DNA of 64,000 nucleotides, taken from NCBI RefSeq assembly GCF_902813185.1, contig NZ_LR778301.1, positions 1,054,001 to 1,118,000 of the forward strand, read 5' to 3'. Below, piece by piece: positions 16,418 to 25,717 of the stretch. Below the pieces are notes generated by a model that saw only the letters and a program-made list of their open reading frames with translations, was not told where the DNA came from and did no database searches. The number at the start of each line of letters is the position of its first letter. Positions within the stretch are counted from its first letter, which is position 1. This stretch comes from Denitratisoma oestradiolicum (GTDB lineage: Bacteria; Pseudomonadota; Gammaproteobacteria; Burkholderiales; Rhodocyclaceae). Made by a program: the position numbers and the translations under genes.

Positions 16418-17578
16418 TCATTGCTTCTTGGTTTCCACCACCACGCTGGCGCCGGCCTTGACGCCCTCCCGGTCCAGGGAGGTGACCACCTGTTCGTCCT
16501 GGGCCAGGCCCGTCTTGACCTCGGTGTATTCCCAATTGGACAGGCCGATTTCCAGCTTGCGTTCTTCCAGCCGGCCATTCTTCAGCACCAACACCCGGTT
16601 GCCGGGCATCAGGGCCGAGGTGGGGATGCGCAGCACGTTTTCCCGGGCCTCGACCACCACCTCGATGTCGGCGCTGTAGCCCACCAGCAACTTGCCTCCG
16701 TCCTCGCTCCTGGGGGGCTGGTCGAATTCCACTTCCACCTCCACGGTGCGGGCCTGCTTTTCCAGGGCCAGTACGTAGGGGGCGATGCGCCGCAGATGGC
16801 CGGGGAAATGTTTACCCCGATAGGCGTCCAGGGTGATGCGGCCGGGCATGGCGTTCTGCAGACTGGCCGCGTCCACTTCGTCGATGGGGGCAGTGACGTA
16901 GAGGCAGGAATCGTCGATCAGGTCCACCGCCGGCAGGGTGGGAATGCCCGGCGGGGAGGGGGTCAGGTATTCCCCCAACTCGCCGTTGATTTCCGCCACG
17001 ATGCCGGCGAAGGGCGCTCGCAGCACGGTGCGTTGGGTATCGGCATGGGCGGCGGCAATGCGGGCTTCGGCCTCCTTGATCTGGGCCCGGGTGGAATCGC
17101 AGCTGGCCTGCCCGGAGGCGGCCTGGGCCTCGATGCGCACCACCCGCTCCTCGGAAATGAAACCCTTGTCCCGCAACTGCCGGGCCTGGTGGGCTTCGCT
17201 GGCGCTGGCCCGGGCCAGTTGGCAGACCTCGTTCACCCGTGCACGGGCGGTGCCCAGTTGTTCCCGAGCCAGTTGCTCCCGGGCGGCCAGATCATCATTC
17301 CAGAGTTCCAGCAGCAGTTCCCCGGCCTGGACTCGCTGGCCCTTTTTCACCGGCAGGCGGGCGATGCGTCCCCCGGCCGGCGGCGCCAGCTTGGCCCGCT
17401 TGCAGGCCGCCACGGAGCCGGCCCGGGTGTTGGCCACGGTGGTCTCCACCCGGCCCGGAGCGGCGGCGGCCACCAGCACCGGCACCGGTTTGGGGCGGGT
17501 CATGAGCTTGAATCCGGCGAAAAGCAGGGCGGCGACGAGGACGGCGAGAATCAGGGGGCGGGAGGGGCGCAAGGGCAT
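16418..17578 (-). CDS. MacA/HlyD-type periplasmic adaptor subunit
   Basis: A 386-residue membrane-fusion protein. One N-terminal membrane anchor (LILAVLVAALLFAGFKL) is followed by a split lipoyl domain (KLAPPAGGRIARLPVKKGQRVQAGELLLEL and RAPFAGIVAEINGELGEYL), an alpha-helical hairpin between them (about 95-165), and beta-barrel and membrane-proximal domains. It would connect the ABC permease pair to an outer-membrane channel or to an envelope substrate. An unusual feature is a pair of Cys (NEVCQL, GQASCDS) in the hairpin. It lies 3 bp after the DUF465 gene, inside one operon with the ATPase and permeases. Confidence 0.88.
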   Translation of the reverse strand: MPLRPSRPLILAVLVAALLFAGFKLMTRPKPVPVLVAAAAPGRVETTVANTRAGSVAACKRAKLAPPAGGRIARLPVKKGQRVQAGELLLELWNDDLAAREQLAREQLGTARARVNEVCQLARASASEAHQARQLRDKGFISEERVVRIEAQAASGQASCDSTRAQIKEAEARIAAAHADTQRTVLRAPFAGIVAEINGELGEYLTPSPPGIPTLPAVDLIDDSCLYVTAPIDEVDAASLQNAMPGRITLDAYRGKHFPGHLRRIAPYVLALEKQARTVEVEVEFDQPPRSEDGGKLLVGYSADIEVVVEARENVLRIPTSALMPGNRVLVLKNGRLEERKLEIGLSNWEYTEVKTGLAQDEQVVTSLDREGVKAGASVVVETKKQ

Positions 17579-17581
17579 CGG

Positions 17582-17800
17582 TCAGGCCAAGTCGTCAGGA
17601 TCGATCTGGCGTTCGAGGAAGGCGATCTGGTCCTTGAGCAGGAGCTTGCGTTTTTTCAGTCGTCGCAGCATCAGTTCGTCCCGGGAAGGATCCCCGGTCA
17701 GGGTGGCAATGGCCTCGTCCAGGTCACGATGCTCCAGACGCAGTTCCGCAAGGCGGATATTCAGTGCGTCAATGTCTTCGATGGGGTCCATGGCGGGCAT
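17582..17800 (-). CDS. DUF465/YdcH family protein
   Basis: A small helical protein of about 72 residues (MPAMDPIEDIDALNIRLAELRLEHRDLDEAI...). It carries the DUF465 pattern: a first helix with RLxxLxxEHxxLDxxI and a second with LKKRKLLLKDQIAFLE. Such proteins form coiled-coil hairpins; their role is unknown. The reading frame is open to 17827, but the ATG at 17800 or 17791 gives the usual family length. It directly precedes the adaptor gene of the ABC pump and may be co-transcribed. Confidence 0.8.
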   Translation of the reverse strand: MPAMDPIEDIDALNIRLAELRLEHRDLDEAIATLTGDPSRDELMLRRLKKRKLLLKDQIAFLERQIDPDDLA

Positions 17801-17921
17801 CTTATGCGGGCGTTCCAGCCTTGGCAATGTCGTAGGGGAGTTTTTCGTGGCTCAATTTCCCCTCTTGAAATCGGTGGAACGGCCGTTATCTCATACACAG
17901 CGTCGATGAGCGGAGGATGTC

Positions 17922-18155
17922 ATGGAAGTCATTTTCAACAATCCCCAGATGGTGATCATCAATTACCCGGGGCTGGATGCGGTGGAACTGTTCGACAAGC
18001 GCTCGGGGCGCGGTGGCCTGATGCAGGGCTCGGTGGCCTTGCGTTTCTTCAACGAATTCAACACGGTGCTTGCCAGCGGGGGTGATGAGGAGGCGCTGGA
18101 GGATCTCTTCGACGACTATAGCACCGTGCTCAGCCAGCCCCTGACCCGGCACTGA
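17922..18155 (+). CDS. DUF3567-like small protein
   Basis: A 77-residue protein (MEVIFNNPQMVIINYPGLDAVELFDKRSGRGGLMQGSVALRF...). The N-terminal strand pattern, the central VALRFFNEF helix and the end DDYSTVLSQPLTRH resemble the betaproteobacterial DUF3567 family, which usually ends with a similar QPV-x-LH tail. The function is unknown. A good AGGATGTC-type ribosome binding site precedes ATG. It lies just upstream of the kinase gene, with 58 bp between. Confidence 0.65.
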   Translation: MEVIFNNPQMVIINYPGLDAVELFDKRSGRGGLMQGSVALRFFNEFNTVLASGGDEEALEDLFDDYSTVLSQPLTRH

Positions 18156-18213
18156 TCACCCCCGGCGTTCATCGCCGTCCATGACCACCCCGGTGCCGGG
18201 CTAAAATCAGCTC

Positions 18214-20607
18214 ATGGCACAGACGATCGGACGTTACGAAATCCGCCGTGAACTCGGGCGCGGCGCCCAGAGCGTGGTTTATCTTGGCTGGGACCCCCAG
18301 TTGCAGCGGGAGGTGGCCATCAAGACCATGCACTTCGACCTGCCCGATCCCCAGCTCAATGCGATGCTCCTGGCGGAGTCGCGTACCGTGGGCAAGCTCC
18401 AGCATCCCAATGTGGTCGGTATTTTCGATGCTGGCGAGCAGGGTGGCGACCCCTATCTGATCTTCGAATACGTGGCAGGGAAAACCCTGGCCGAGCGTCT
18501 GCGTCAGGACGGCCCCATCGAGCCTACGGAAGCCACGGACCTGATGCGTCAGATCCTGGGGGCGCTGAATCAGGCTCACGCCCTGGGCATCATCCACCGG
18601 GATCTGAAACCCTCCAACATCATCATTGATGCCGCCGGGCGGCCCCGGGTGATGGATTTCGGCATCGCCATTCGCACCACCGATTCGCCCGAAGGCGAGG
18701 AGGGCCTGCTGGGTACGCCGGCCTACATGGCACCGGAGTATCTGGAGGACCGCAGCGTCAGCGAGCAGATGGATGTCTTCGCAGCCGGTTTGATTCTGCT
18801 GGAGATGATCACTGCACGGCCGGTCATGGAGGGCAATTCGGCGGGGGAGATCGTCCATCGCATCCTGAACGAGGATGTGAAGCTGCCCCGCGGAGTGGAC
18901 GAAAGGCTGGGAGACATCATCCTCAAGGCCTGTGCCCGGCGGCGCGAAATCCGCTTTGCCGACGCGGGCCAGATGCGGGGTGCGATCGAGGCCTACCTGG
19001 GTGGCGGCAGCTCGGCCGACGATGGCGCGGCCCGTCAGCAGGGCACCCTGGAATTCCTGCTGCGGCGCATGCGCCACAAGTCGGACTTCCCGGCCCTGTC
19101 GGATTCCGTGTCAGCCATCAACAAGCTCACCAATTCCGACAAGGAAAGCATCAACAAGCTCTCCAACACCATCCTCAAGGATTTCGCCCTGACCAACAAG
19201 ATTCTGCGCCTGGTGAATTCCGCTTATTACCGCCAGGCCGGCGGAGGCGGCATCAGCACGGTGTCCCGGGCGGTGATCGTGCTGGGCTTCGACGCCATCC
19301 GCAACATCGCCATCACTGTGCTGCTGTTCGAGCATCTCCAGGACAAGGGCAACGCCAAGGATCTGAAGGAAGGCTTCCTGCGGGCCAATCTGGCCGGTCT
19401 GATGGCCCGGGACGCCAGTGTGCGCTTCCTGGCCCGGGACACCGAGGAAGCCTTCATCTGTTCCATGTTCCACGATCTTGGCAGGTTGCTGTCCCAGTAT
19501 TACTTCCCCGAGGAAGTGGAGACCATCCGCATCGTCATGCAGCAGAAGCAGATGAGCGAGGCTCAAGCCTCGGCCCAGGTGCTGGGCATTTCCTTCGAGG
19601 AACTGGGTATCGCCATTGCCCGGAGCTGGGGTTTTCCCGAAACCATCGTCGCCAGCATGCGCAAGCTGGGTGACGGGCCGGTGCGCAAGCCCGTCACCCA
19701 CGAGGAAACCCTGCGGGTGATCTCCGGCTTTGCCAACGAGCTGTGCGAAATGATCGCCGGCAGTGTGCCGGGAGACAGGCCCCGATTGATGAAGACCATC
19801 TCGGAACGGTTCTCGGCCAGCATGCAGTTGTCGGATAGGGGCGTCCAGAGCGTGGTGGAAAAATCCTTCGACGAGCTGACCGAGGTGGCCGGCATCCTCC
19901 ATGTCAATCTCAAGCAAAGCCCCTTCGCCCGCCAGGTGCAGGCGTTCAAGGGCACGATAGAAGTGGCTGCGCCGGAAGACGACAATAATGGCTTGGCTGG
20001 AACCCTGGCCAAGACCGTGCTCATGGATGCCATGGCGATGACATCGCCCTCCGTGACGGGGGAGGAAGGGGAGGATGAAAAGGCCTTCCAGACTGATGTG
20101 GAGTCGGTACTCACCGCGGGCATTCAGGACATCAGCAACTCCCTGGTGGAGGACATGCCCCTCAATGACATCCTGCGCATCATCCTGGAAACCATGTACC
20201 GGGCCATGGGCTTCAAGCGGGTGCTGCTCTGCCTCAAGGATGTCAGGGGCGGCCTGATGGTCGGCCGTTTCGGCTTCGGCCCGGACACGGCGGAGATCGC
20301 CAAGAAATTCAAATTTCCCCTGACCTACACGCCCGATGTCTTTCATTTGTCCATCAGCAAGTCGGTGGACATCCTGATCAGCGACATCGACGATCCCAAG
20401 ATCGCCGACAAGATTCCGCGTTGGTTCCGGGAGCGGGTGCCGGCCAAGACCTTCGTTCTGTTTCCCCTGGTGATCAAGGGCAATCCGGTGGCGCTGATCT
20501 ATTGCGACCGGGACCAGGCGGGCTCCATCACCATCCCGGAAAGGGAATTGCAGTTGCTGAAGACCCTGCGCAATCAAGCCATGCTGGCCATCAAGCAGTC
20601 TTCCTGA
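18214..20607 (+). CDS. Serine/threonine kinase - HDOD - GAF fusion protein
   Basis: A 797-residue signalling protein with three modules. Residues about 5-265 form an intact Hanks-type kinase: G-loop GRGAQS, Lys37 in VAIK, catalytic HRDLKPSN with Asp130, DFG at about 148, and GTPAYMAPE. Residues about 285-480 are an HDOD domain (FPALSDSVSAINKL...ALTNKILRLVNSAYY) that keeps an HDLGRLL pair. The last 180 residues read as a GAF-type sensor (LNDILRIILETMYRAMGFKRVLLCL...). No membrane helix is present, so it is cytoplasmic. Such fusions are thought to connect phosphorylation with cyclic-nucleotide or stress signals. Substrates are unknown. Confidence 0.9.
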   Translation: MAQTIGRYEIRRELGRGAQSVVYLGWDPQLQREVAIKTMHFDLPDPQLNAMLLAESRTVGKLQHPNVVGIFDAGEQGGDPYLIFEYVAGKTLAERLRQDGPIEPTEATDLMRQILGALNQAHALGIIHRDLKPSNIIIDAAGRPRVMDFGIAIRTTDSPEGEEGLLGTPAYMAPEYLEDRSVSEQMDVFAAGLILLEMITARPVMEGNSAGEIVHRILNEDVKLPRGVDERLGDIILKACARRREIRFADAGQMRGAIEAYLGGGSSADDGAARQQGTLEFLLRRMRHKSDFPALSDSVSAINKLTNSDKESINKLSNTILKDFALTNKILRLVNSAYYRQAGGGGISTVSRAVIVLGFDAIRNIAITVLLFEHLQDKGNAKDLKEGFLRANLAGLMARDASVRFLARDTEEAFICSMFHDLGRLLSQYYFPEEVETIRIVMQQKQMSEAQASAQVLGISFEELGIAIARSWGFPETIVASMRKLGDGPVRKPVTHEETLRVISGFANELCEMIAGSVPGDRPRLMKTISERFSASMQLSDRGVQSVVEKSFDELTEVAGILHVNLKQSPFARQVQAFKGTIEVAAPEDDNNGLAGTLAKTVLMDAMAMTSPSVTGEEGEDEKAFQTDVESVLTAGIQDISNSLVEDMPLNDILRIILETMYRAMGFKRVLLCLKDVRGGLMVGRFGFGPDTAEIAKKFKFPLTYTPDVFHLSISKSVDILISDIDDPKIADKIPRWFRERVPAKTFVLFPLVIKGNPVALIYCDRDQAGSITIPERELQLLKTLRNQAMLAIKQSS

Positions 20608-20623
20608 CTGAGAGGGGGTTTTC

Positions 20624-23600
20624 ATGGGCCATCGGGCATCGACCACCGCAAGCCGCTTCGTGAAAGCAGGGCGCTGGCTGGCCGGGATTCTGCTGCTGCT
20701 ATTGCTGCTGTCTGGTCTGCTGGGTTACTTCTGGTTGCCGGGCTTCGCCAAGCTCCGGCTGGAAACCCTGCTGAGCGAAACCCTGCATCGTCCGGTCAGT
20801 ATCGAGCGTGTCACGGTTTCCCCCTACGCCCTGTCCGTCGCCATCGAGGGCTTCAAGGCCGGCGATGTGCTCTCGGTGGCGAGGCTGTATCTGGATGTCT
20901 CCGCCGCCTCCCTGTTGCGAGGCATGCCGGTGGTGAGCGAGCTGCGGGTGGAGCAGCCGCGCCTGCATCTGGTGCGGGATTCGGCCGGCCGGCTGAATAT
21001 CGCCGATCTGCTGACGGCAGGCCGGCCGGATCAGCCCGATGGTCCCCCGCCGGCGTTTGCGGTCAGCAACATCCTGCTCCAGGGAGGGCAGGTGGAACTG
21101 GAGGATAGGGGGGTGGGCCGCACTCAGCGCCTGAGTGAAATCAGTCTGGCGGTGCCCTTCATCACCACGGCCGATTCCCGCCAGGACCTGTTCGTCGAAC
21201 CCCGCTTCAGCGCCCGGCTCAATGGCGCCGCCCTGTCCCTGAGCGGTCGCTTGCGGCCCTTTGCCGCGGAGAGGGACGGGACCCTGGAGCTGATCCTGAA
21301 CGATCTGGAACTGCTGAATCCGATGGCCTATGCACGGGTGCCGCTGGCCCTGCACGGAGCACGTTTGGAAACCCGCCTGAAAATCGGTTTCAGCGCTCCC
21401 AGGGGCAAGACGCCGGTCCTGACCGTGACCGGCGATGCAGCGTTGCAGGGGGTGAAGGCCGAGCTGCTCGATGGCCGACTACAGTTGCGGGCGGGTCGGG
21501 TCGTGGCCGATGGCATCGCGGTGGATCTGGCGCGGCAGCGCATCGGACTGAAGTCCTTGGCGCTGGTCGCCGACAAGGCGCCCGGACTGGCCTTGCGGCG
21601 TCGAGGCGCCTCTGGGGACTTCCTGCGTCTGGGCCGTCTGGGGTTGAGGGATCTGGTGGTGGATATGAAGCAACGCCGGATCAGCGTTGCCGAAGCTCGC
21701 CTGGATGGTCCATATCTGAGCGTGCGGCGCACTCGTGCCGGCGGTCTGGACCTGACGGAACTTACCGCCGCCGATCCGGGGGCGAAGCCGAGCGCCGCTG
21801 CGGGCGACGCCACGACTTCGGCCGCCCCCTGGTCCTGGTCCCTGGCTCATTTCATACTCGGCGAGGGCAGGCTGGCTTACGCCGATGACACCCTGCCCGA
21901 GGTGAAACCCCTGATCCTGACGGGCCTGAGCGTGGATACGGGGCGCCTGGCGAACGATGGTGCCGGGCCGGCGCCGGTCAAGGCCGGCGCTTCGGTCAAT
22001 GGCCGGGGCCGCCTGGACCTGAAGGGCAAGCTCAGTCTCCAGGGCGAGGGGGAACTGCTTGTGGAGGCAAGGCAAGTGGATCTGGTGGCCCTTCAGGGCT
22101 GGGTGGTGGATCGCTTCAATGCCCTGCTCACACGGGGTGAACTTGGCTTCAAGGGCCGGGCCAGCTTCCAGGCCGGCCGGGCTGCTGTCACCGGAGACCT
22201 GACCCTGGGCAATGTGAATGTGCTGGATCGGGGCAACGCGGAGGATCTGCTGCGCTGGAAGCGTCTGCGCCTTGCCCGGCTGTCCTTGTCCACCGCCCCC
22301 CTTTCCGTGCAGGTCGGAGAGGTGGCCCTGAACGACTTCTTCGCCGAGGTGCTGATCAACGAACAGGGGCAATTGAACCTCCGGAACATGGTCAAGGCCG
22401 AGCCCGCACCCGTGGGGCCGGCCCCTGTTGACCCGGTGGTGGAACCCACCGCCAAGTCGTCTCCGGCGGATATCCGCATCGGCCGGGTGAGATTGTCGGG
22501 GGGCGAGGTGAACTTCACCGATCGATTCATCCGGCCCAATTATTCGGCCCGGCTGACCAACCTGGAGGGCAGGGTGGATGCCCTGGTGGCAGGCACCCTC
22601 AGTTCGGTGGAGTTGCAGGGCAATGTGGATGGTTCGGCACCCCTCAAGATTCAGGGGCGCATTGACCCCCTGTCCTCTCCGCCGGGTCTGGATATCCAGG
22701 CCAGTGCGCGGGGTATCGACATGCCGGGTTTTTCGGCCTACTCCGGGCGTTATGTGGGTTATGCCATCGAGAAGGGCAAGCTCTCCCTGGAGGTGAAATA
22801 CAAGGTGGAGCAGGGGCAATTGACGGCGGAGAACAAACTGTTCCTGGATCAGCTCACCTTCGGCGAAAAGGTGGAGAGTCCGGATGCCCTGTCCGTTCCT
22901 GTCAATCTGGCCGTGGCTCTGCTGAAGAATTCCCGGGGCGAAATCGACATTCATCTGCCCATCAGCGGTTCCCTGGATGATCCCCAGTTCAGTGTGGGCG
23001 GCATCGTGGTGAAAATGCTGGTGAACCTGGTGGTGAAGGCGGTGACCTCTCCCTTCGCCCTGCTGGGCTCCCTCTTTGGCGGCGGGGAGGATCTGTCCCA
23101 TGTGATCTTCACTCCCGGCCAGGAGAGCCTGACGCCGGAAACGGAGGCCCGTCTCCAGGCCCTGGCCAAGGCCATGGCCGATCGCCCGGCCCTGACCCTG
23201 GAAGTGAGCGGTCGGGCTGACCCGGAGCAGGACAAGGCCGGGATCAAGCGCGCCACCCTGGACCGCAAAATACGCGCCAGGAAGCTGGAGGACCAGGCCC
23301 GTCGGGCCGAAGCCTCTGCTTCACTGGATGAAGTTGCCATTTCTGCCGCGGAGTATCCGGTGTATCTGGAGAAGGTCTATCAGGGCGAGAAGATTCCGGA
23401 CAAGCCCCGCAATCTGATCGGCCTGGCCAAGAGCCTGCCATCGGCGGAAATGGAAGCCCGGTTGCTGGCCGCTTTCCCCGCCGGTGAGACGGAATTGCAC
23501 GCCTTGGCCGAGCAGCGGGGCCGGCGTATCCAGTCCTGGCTGCTGGAAATGGGTAAGGTGCCAGCCCAGCGAGTGTTTCTGCTGGCGCCCCGGGTCGAAG

Positions 23601-23650
23601 CCGGAGCAGACAAGTCGCCCGGCAACCGAGTGGATTTTTCCCTCAGATAG
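20624..23650 (+). CDS. DUF748 domain (AsmA-like) envelope protein
   Basis: A 1008-residue protein with one N-terminal membrane helix (LAGILLLLLLLSGLLGYFWL) and a very long periplasmic part made of repeated beta-rich units. Examples are SVARLYLDVSAASLLRGMPVVSELRVEQPRL and IRIGRVRLSGGEVNFTDRFI. This is the DUF748 pattern of the AsmA-like bridge proteins, which are proposed to carry phospholipids between membranes. The last 180 residues (FTPGQESLTPETEARLQALAKAMADRP ... RGRRIQSWLLEMG) resemble a degenerate OmpA-like peptidoglycan-binding domain. It is followed 6 bp later by greB. Confidence 0.85.
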   Translation: MGHRASTTASRFVKAGRWLAGILLLLLLLSGLLGYFWLPGFAKLRLETLLSETLHRPVSIERVTVSPYALSVAIEGFKAGDVLSVARLYLDVSAASLLRGMPVVSELRVEQPRLHLVRDSAGRLNIADLLTAGRPDQPDGPPPAFAVSNILLQGGQVELEDRGVGRTQRLSEISLAVPFITTADSRQDLFVEPRFSARLNGAALSLSGRLRPFAAERDGTLELILNDLELLNPMAYARVPLALHGARLETRLKIGFSAPRGKTPVLTVTGDAALQGVKAELLDGRLQLRAGRVVADGIAVDLARQRIGLKSLALVADKAPGLALRRRGASGDFLRLGRLGLRDLVVDMKQRRISVAEARLDGPYLSVRRTRAGGLDLTELTAADPGAKPSAAAGDATTSAAPWSWSLAHFILGEGRLAYADDTLPEVKPLILTGLSVDTGRLANDGAGPAPVKAGASVNGRGRLDLKGKLSLQGEGELLVEARQVDLVALQGWVVDRFNALLTRGELGFKGRASFQAGRAAVTGDLTLGNVNVLDRGNAEDLLRWKRLRLARLSLSTAPLSVQVGEVALNDFFAEVLINEQGQLNLRNMVKAEPAPVGPAPVDPVVEPTAKSSPADIRIGRVRLSGGEVNFTDRFIRPNYSARLTNLEGRVDALVAGTLSSVELQGNVDGSAPLKIQGRIDPLSSPPGLDIQASARGIDMPGFSAYSGRYVGYAIEKGKLSLEVKYKVEQGQLTAENKLFLDQLTFGEKVESPDALSVPVNLAVALLKNSRGEIDIHLPISGSLDDPQFSVGGIVVKMLVNLVVKAVTSPFALLGSLFGGGEDLSHVIFTPGQESLTPETEARLQALAKAMADRPALTLEVSGRADPEQDKAGIKRATLDRKIRARKLEDQARRAEASASLDEVAISAAEYPVYLEKVYQGEKIPDKPRNLIGLAKSLPSAEMEARLLAAFPAGETELHALAEQRGRRIQSWLLEMGKVPAQRVFLLAPRVEAGADKSPGNRVDFSLR

Positions 23651-23656
23651 GGTTTC

Positions 23657-24211
23657 ATGAGCAAGGCATTCACCCGAGAGAACGACCAGGACGACGAGGA
23701 TGACGGCGAGGCATCGGCCCCCGCTCTGCCCCCCGGTACCCGCAACTACATGACCCGGCGCGGCCACCGCCTGCTGCGGGAGGAGTTCGAACATCTGGTG
23801 AAGGTGGAGCGGCCCAATCTGGTCCAGGTGGTCTCCTGGGCGGCGGGCAACGGAGACCGCTCGGAAAACGGCGACTACATCTACGGCAAGAAACGCCTGC
23901 GGGAAATCGACCGCCGCCTGCGTTTCCTCACCAAGCGCCTGGACAGCTCCGTGGTGGTGGACCCCGCGGAACAGGAAAACACCGACCAGGTCTTTTTCGG
24001 TGCCACGGTGACGATCTGTGACCAGGACGGCAACGAGTCCAGCTACCAGATCGTCGGCATCGACGAGGCCGACGTGGGCGCCGGCATGATCAGTTGGATA
24101 TCTCCCCTGGCTCGCGCCCTGATGAAGGCGCGGGAAGGCGACTCAATCCGTTTCCAGAGCCCCATGGGCTGGCGCGAGATCGAGGTGGTGGCAGTTCGCT
24201 ATATCGGCTGA
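23657..24211 (+). CDS. greB: Transcription elongation factor GreB
   Basis: A 184-residue GreB. It enters the RNA polymerase secondary channel and stimulates cleavage of backtracked transcripts. The family blocks are present: RNYMTRRGHRLLREEFEHL, GDRSENGDYIYGKKRLREIDRRLRFL (the acidic tip D/E pair in the coiled coil), and VFFGATVTICDQDGNE in the C-terminal globular domain. Compared with the usual 160 residues it has an acidic N-terminal tail of about 30 residues (ENDQDDEDDGEAS). It begins 6 bp after the DUF748 gene and may share its transcript. Confidence 0.93.
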   Translation: MSKAFTRENDQDDEDDGEASAPALPPGTRNYMTRRGHRLLREEFEHLVKVERPNLVQVVSWAAGNGDRSENGDYIYGKKRLREIDRRLRFLTKRLDSSVVVDPAEQENTDQVFFGATVTICDQDGNESSYQIVGIDEADVGAGMISWISPLARALMKAREGDSIRFQSPMGWREIEVVAVRYIG

Positions 24212-24222
24212 GGACAGCCTCC

Positions 24223-24248
24223 GATCCCCCTGCCCATGGGTGGGGGTC
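24223..24248 (+). terminator. Possible terminator hairpin after greB
   Basis: GATCCCCC and GGGGGTC flank a short inner palindrome (CCCATGGG) downstream of the greB stop. The stem is strong, but no T-run follows, so termination here is uncertain. Confidence 0.4.
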
Positions 24249-24289
24249 GATGGGGAATCTCCATTAATGTTCACTTTGTTGCAGTGCGG

Positions 24290-24398
24290 TTAACGCCAGT
24301 ATTGATGCGGTGTTACGTCTGCTCCCCCATTCTGGTTCGGTTTTGAGCTCATGTTTTAGGGAGGCGCAGTCAATTACCCTATTCTGTGTTGGCGTTAA
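24290..24398. promoter_or_regulatory. Paired inverted sites upstream of the acyl-CoA cluster
   Basis: TTAACGCCA (24290-24298) and its exact reverse complement TGGCGTTAA (24390-24398) lie 100 bp apart in the 266-bp leader before the thiolase gene. They could be half-sites or whole sites of a repressor of the cluster. No regulator gene is adjacent, so this is only a pattern. Confidence 0.3.
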
Positions 24399-24477
24399 TC
24401 GGCTGCCCCTGTCGGGATTCCGACCATTGCAGGGCTGCGCGATTCTTTCCATTCATTTGATTTTGAAAAGGGCAGTC

Positions 24478-25686
24478 ATGACCGACGTATACATCTACGA
24501 CCACGTACGCACGCCGCGGGGCAAGGGCAAGGCGGACGGTGCCTTGCACGAGATCACACCGGTAAATCTGGCGGCCCAGATGCTGGGGGCGCTGCGGGAC
24601 CGGAATTCCCTGGACACTGCCCTGGTGGAAGACGTGTTCCTGGGCTGCGTGGTGCCGGTGGGCGAGCAGGGGGGCAACATCGCCCGGGTCGCCGCCCTGG
24701 TGGCGGACTACGACAACAGCGTGCCGGGGGTACAGGTGAACCGCTACTGCGGCTCGGGCCTGGAGGCGGTGAATTTCGCCGCGGCCAAGGTGGGCGCTGG
24801 CCAGATCGACCTGGCCATCGGCGGCGGGGTCGAGAGCATGTCCCGGGTGCCCATGGGCAGCGATGGCGGCGCCATGGCCCTGGACCCGCAAGTCACCTTC
24901 AAGATGTATTTCGTCATGCAGGGGGTCAGCGCCGACCTGCTGGCGACGAAGTGCGGTTTCACCCGGGAACAGTGCGACGCCTATGCCGTGGAAAGCCAGA
25001 AGCGGGCGGCGGCGGCCTGGGCCAAGGGCTACTTCAACAAGTCCGTGGTGCCGGTGAAGGACATCCTGGGCCTGCCGGTGCTGGACAAGGACGAGACCAT
25101 CCGCCCCGACGTGACCCTGGAATCCCTGGCAGGCATGAAGCCCGCATTCCTGGAAATGGGCACCCAGTACGGCTTCGACGGCGTGGCCCTGCAGAAGTAT
25201 CCGGAACTGGAGAGCATCATCCACATGCACCACGCCGGCAACAGCTCCGGCATCGTCGATGGGGCCTCCGCCGTGCTGGTGGGCAACCAGGAAATCGGCC
25301 AGCGTCTGGGCCTGAAGCCCAGGGCGCGGATACGCTCCATCGCCACCGTGGGTTCGGAGCCCACCCTGATGCTGGACGCCCCCAGCATCGCCTCCCTGAA
25401 GGCCCTGAAGAAGGCGGGCATGAGCGTGGCGGACATCGGCCTGTGGGAGCTGAATGAAGCCTTCGCCTCGGTGGTGCTGTGCCTGATGGAGCGGCTGAAC
25501 GTGCCCCACGACAGGATCAACGTGAATGGCGGCGCCATCGCCATGGGCCATCCCCTGGGGGCCACCGGCGGCATGATCCTGGGCACCCTGCTGGACGAGA
25601 TGGAACGGCGCAACGTGGGCACCGGCCTGGTGACCCTGTGCGAAGCGGCGGGCATGGGCACCGCCACCATCATCGAGCTGGTCTGA
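24478..25686 (+). CDS. Acetyl-CoA C-acyltransferase (thiolase)
   Basis: A 402-residue thiolase that cleaves 3-ketoacyl-CoA to acetyl-CoA and a shortened acyl-CoA. Catalytic residues are visible: Cys91 in NRYCGSGLEAVNFAAAK, His in NVNGGAIAMGHPLGATGG, and Cys in LVTLCEAAGMGTA. The start MTDVYIYDHVRTPRGKGK at 24478 has AAGGG upstream; the frame open to 24310 adds a non-homologous leader. It is the first gene of a same-strand cluster (to 34055) covering acyl-CoA activation and beta-oxidation. It lies 31 bp before the multifunctional FadB-like gene, the usual beta-oxidation pairing. Confidence 0.92.
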   Translation: MTDVYIYDHVRTPRGKGKADGALHEITPVNLAAQMLGALRDRNSLDTALVEDVFLGCVVPVGEQGGNIARVAALVADYDNSVPGVQVNRYCGSGLEAVNFAAAKVGAGQIDLAIGGGVESMSRVPMGSDGGAMALDPQVTFKMYFVMQGVSADLLATKCGFTREQCDAYAVESQKRAAAAWAKGYFNKSVVPVKDILGLPVLDKDETIRPDVTLESLAGMKPAFLEMGTQYGFDGVALQKYPELESIIHMHHAGNSSGIVDGASAVLVGNQEIGQRLGLKPRARIRSIATVGSEPTLMLDAPSIASLKALKKAGMSVADIGLWELNEAFASVVLCLMERLNVPHDRINVNGGAIAMGHPLGATGGMILGTLLDEMERRNVGTGLVTLCEAAGMGTATIIELV

Positions 25687-25717
25687 GCCGTCCCGGAAAC
25701 AATTCAAGGAAATCGCC

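Noticed and set aside
16232..18085. 617-residue plus-strand frame opposite the ABC adaptor operon
   Set aside because: It is antisense to three well-supported genes; its Gly/Gln/His-rich composition is typical of antisense frames in high-GC DNA. The same applies to the long frames opposite 10.7-12.1, 19.1-20.6, 21.5-23.1, 25.7-28.0 and 28.6-30.5 kb.
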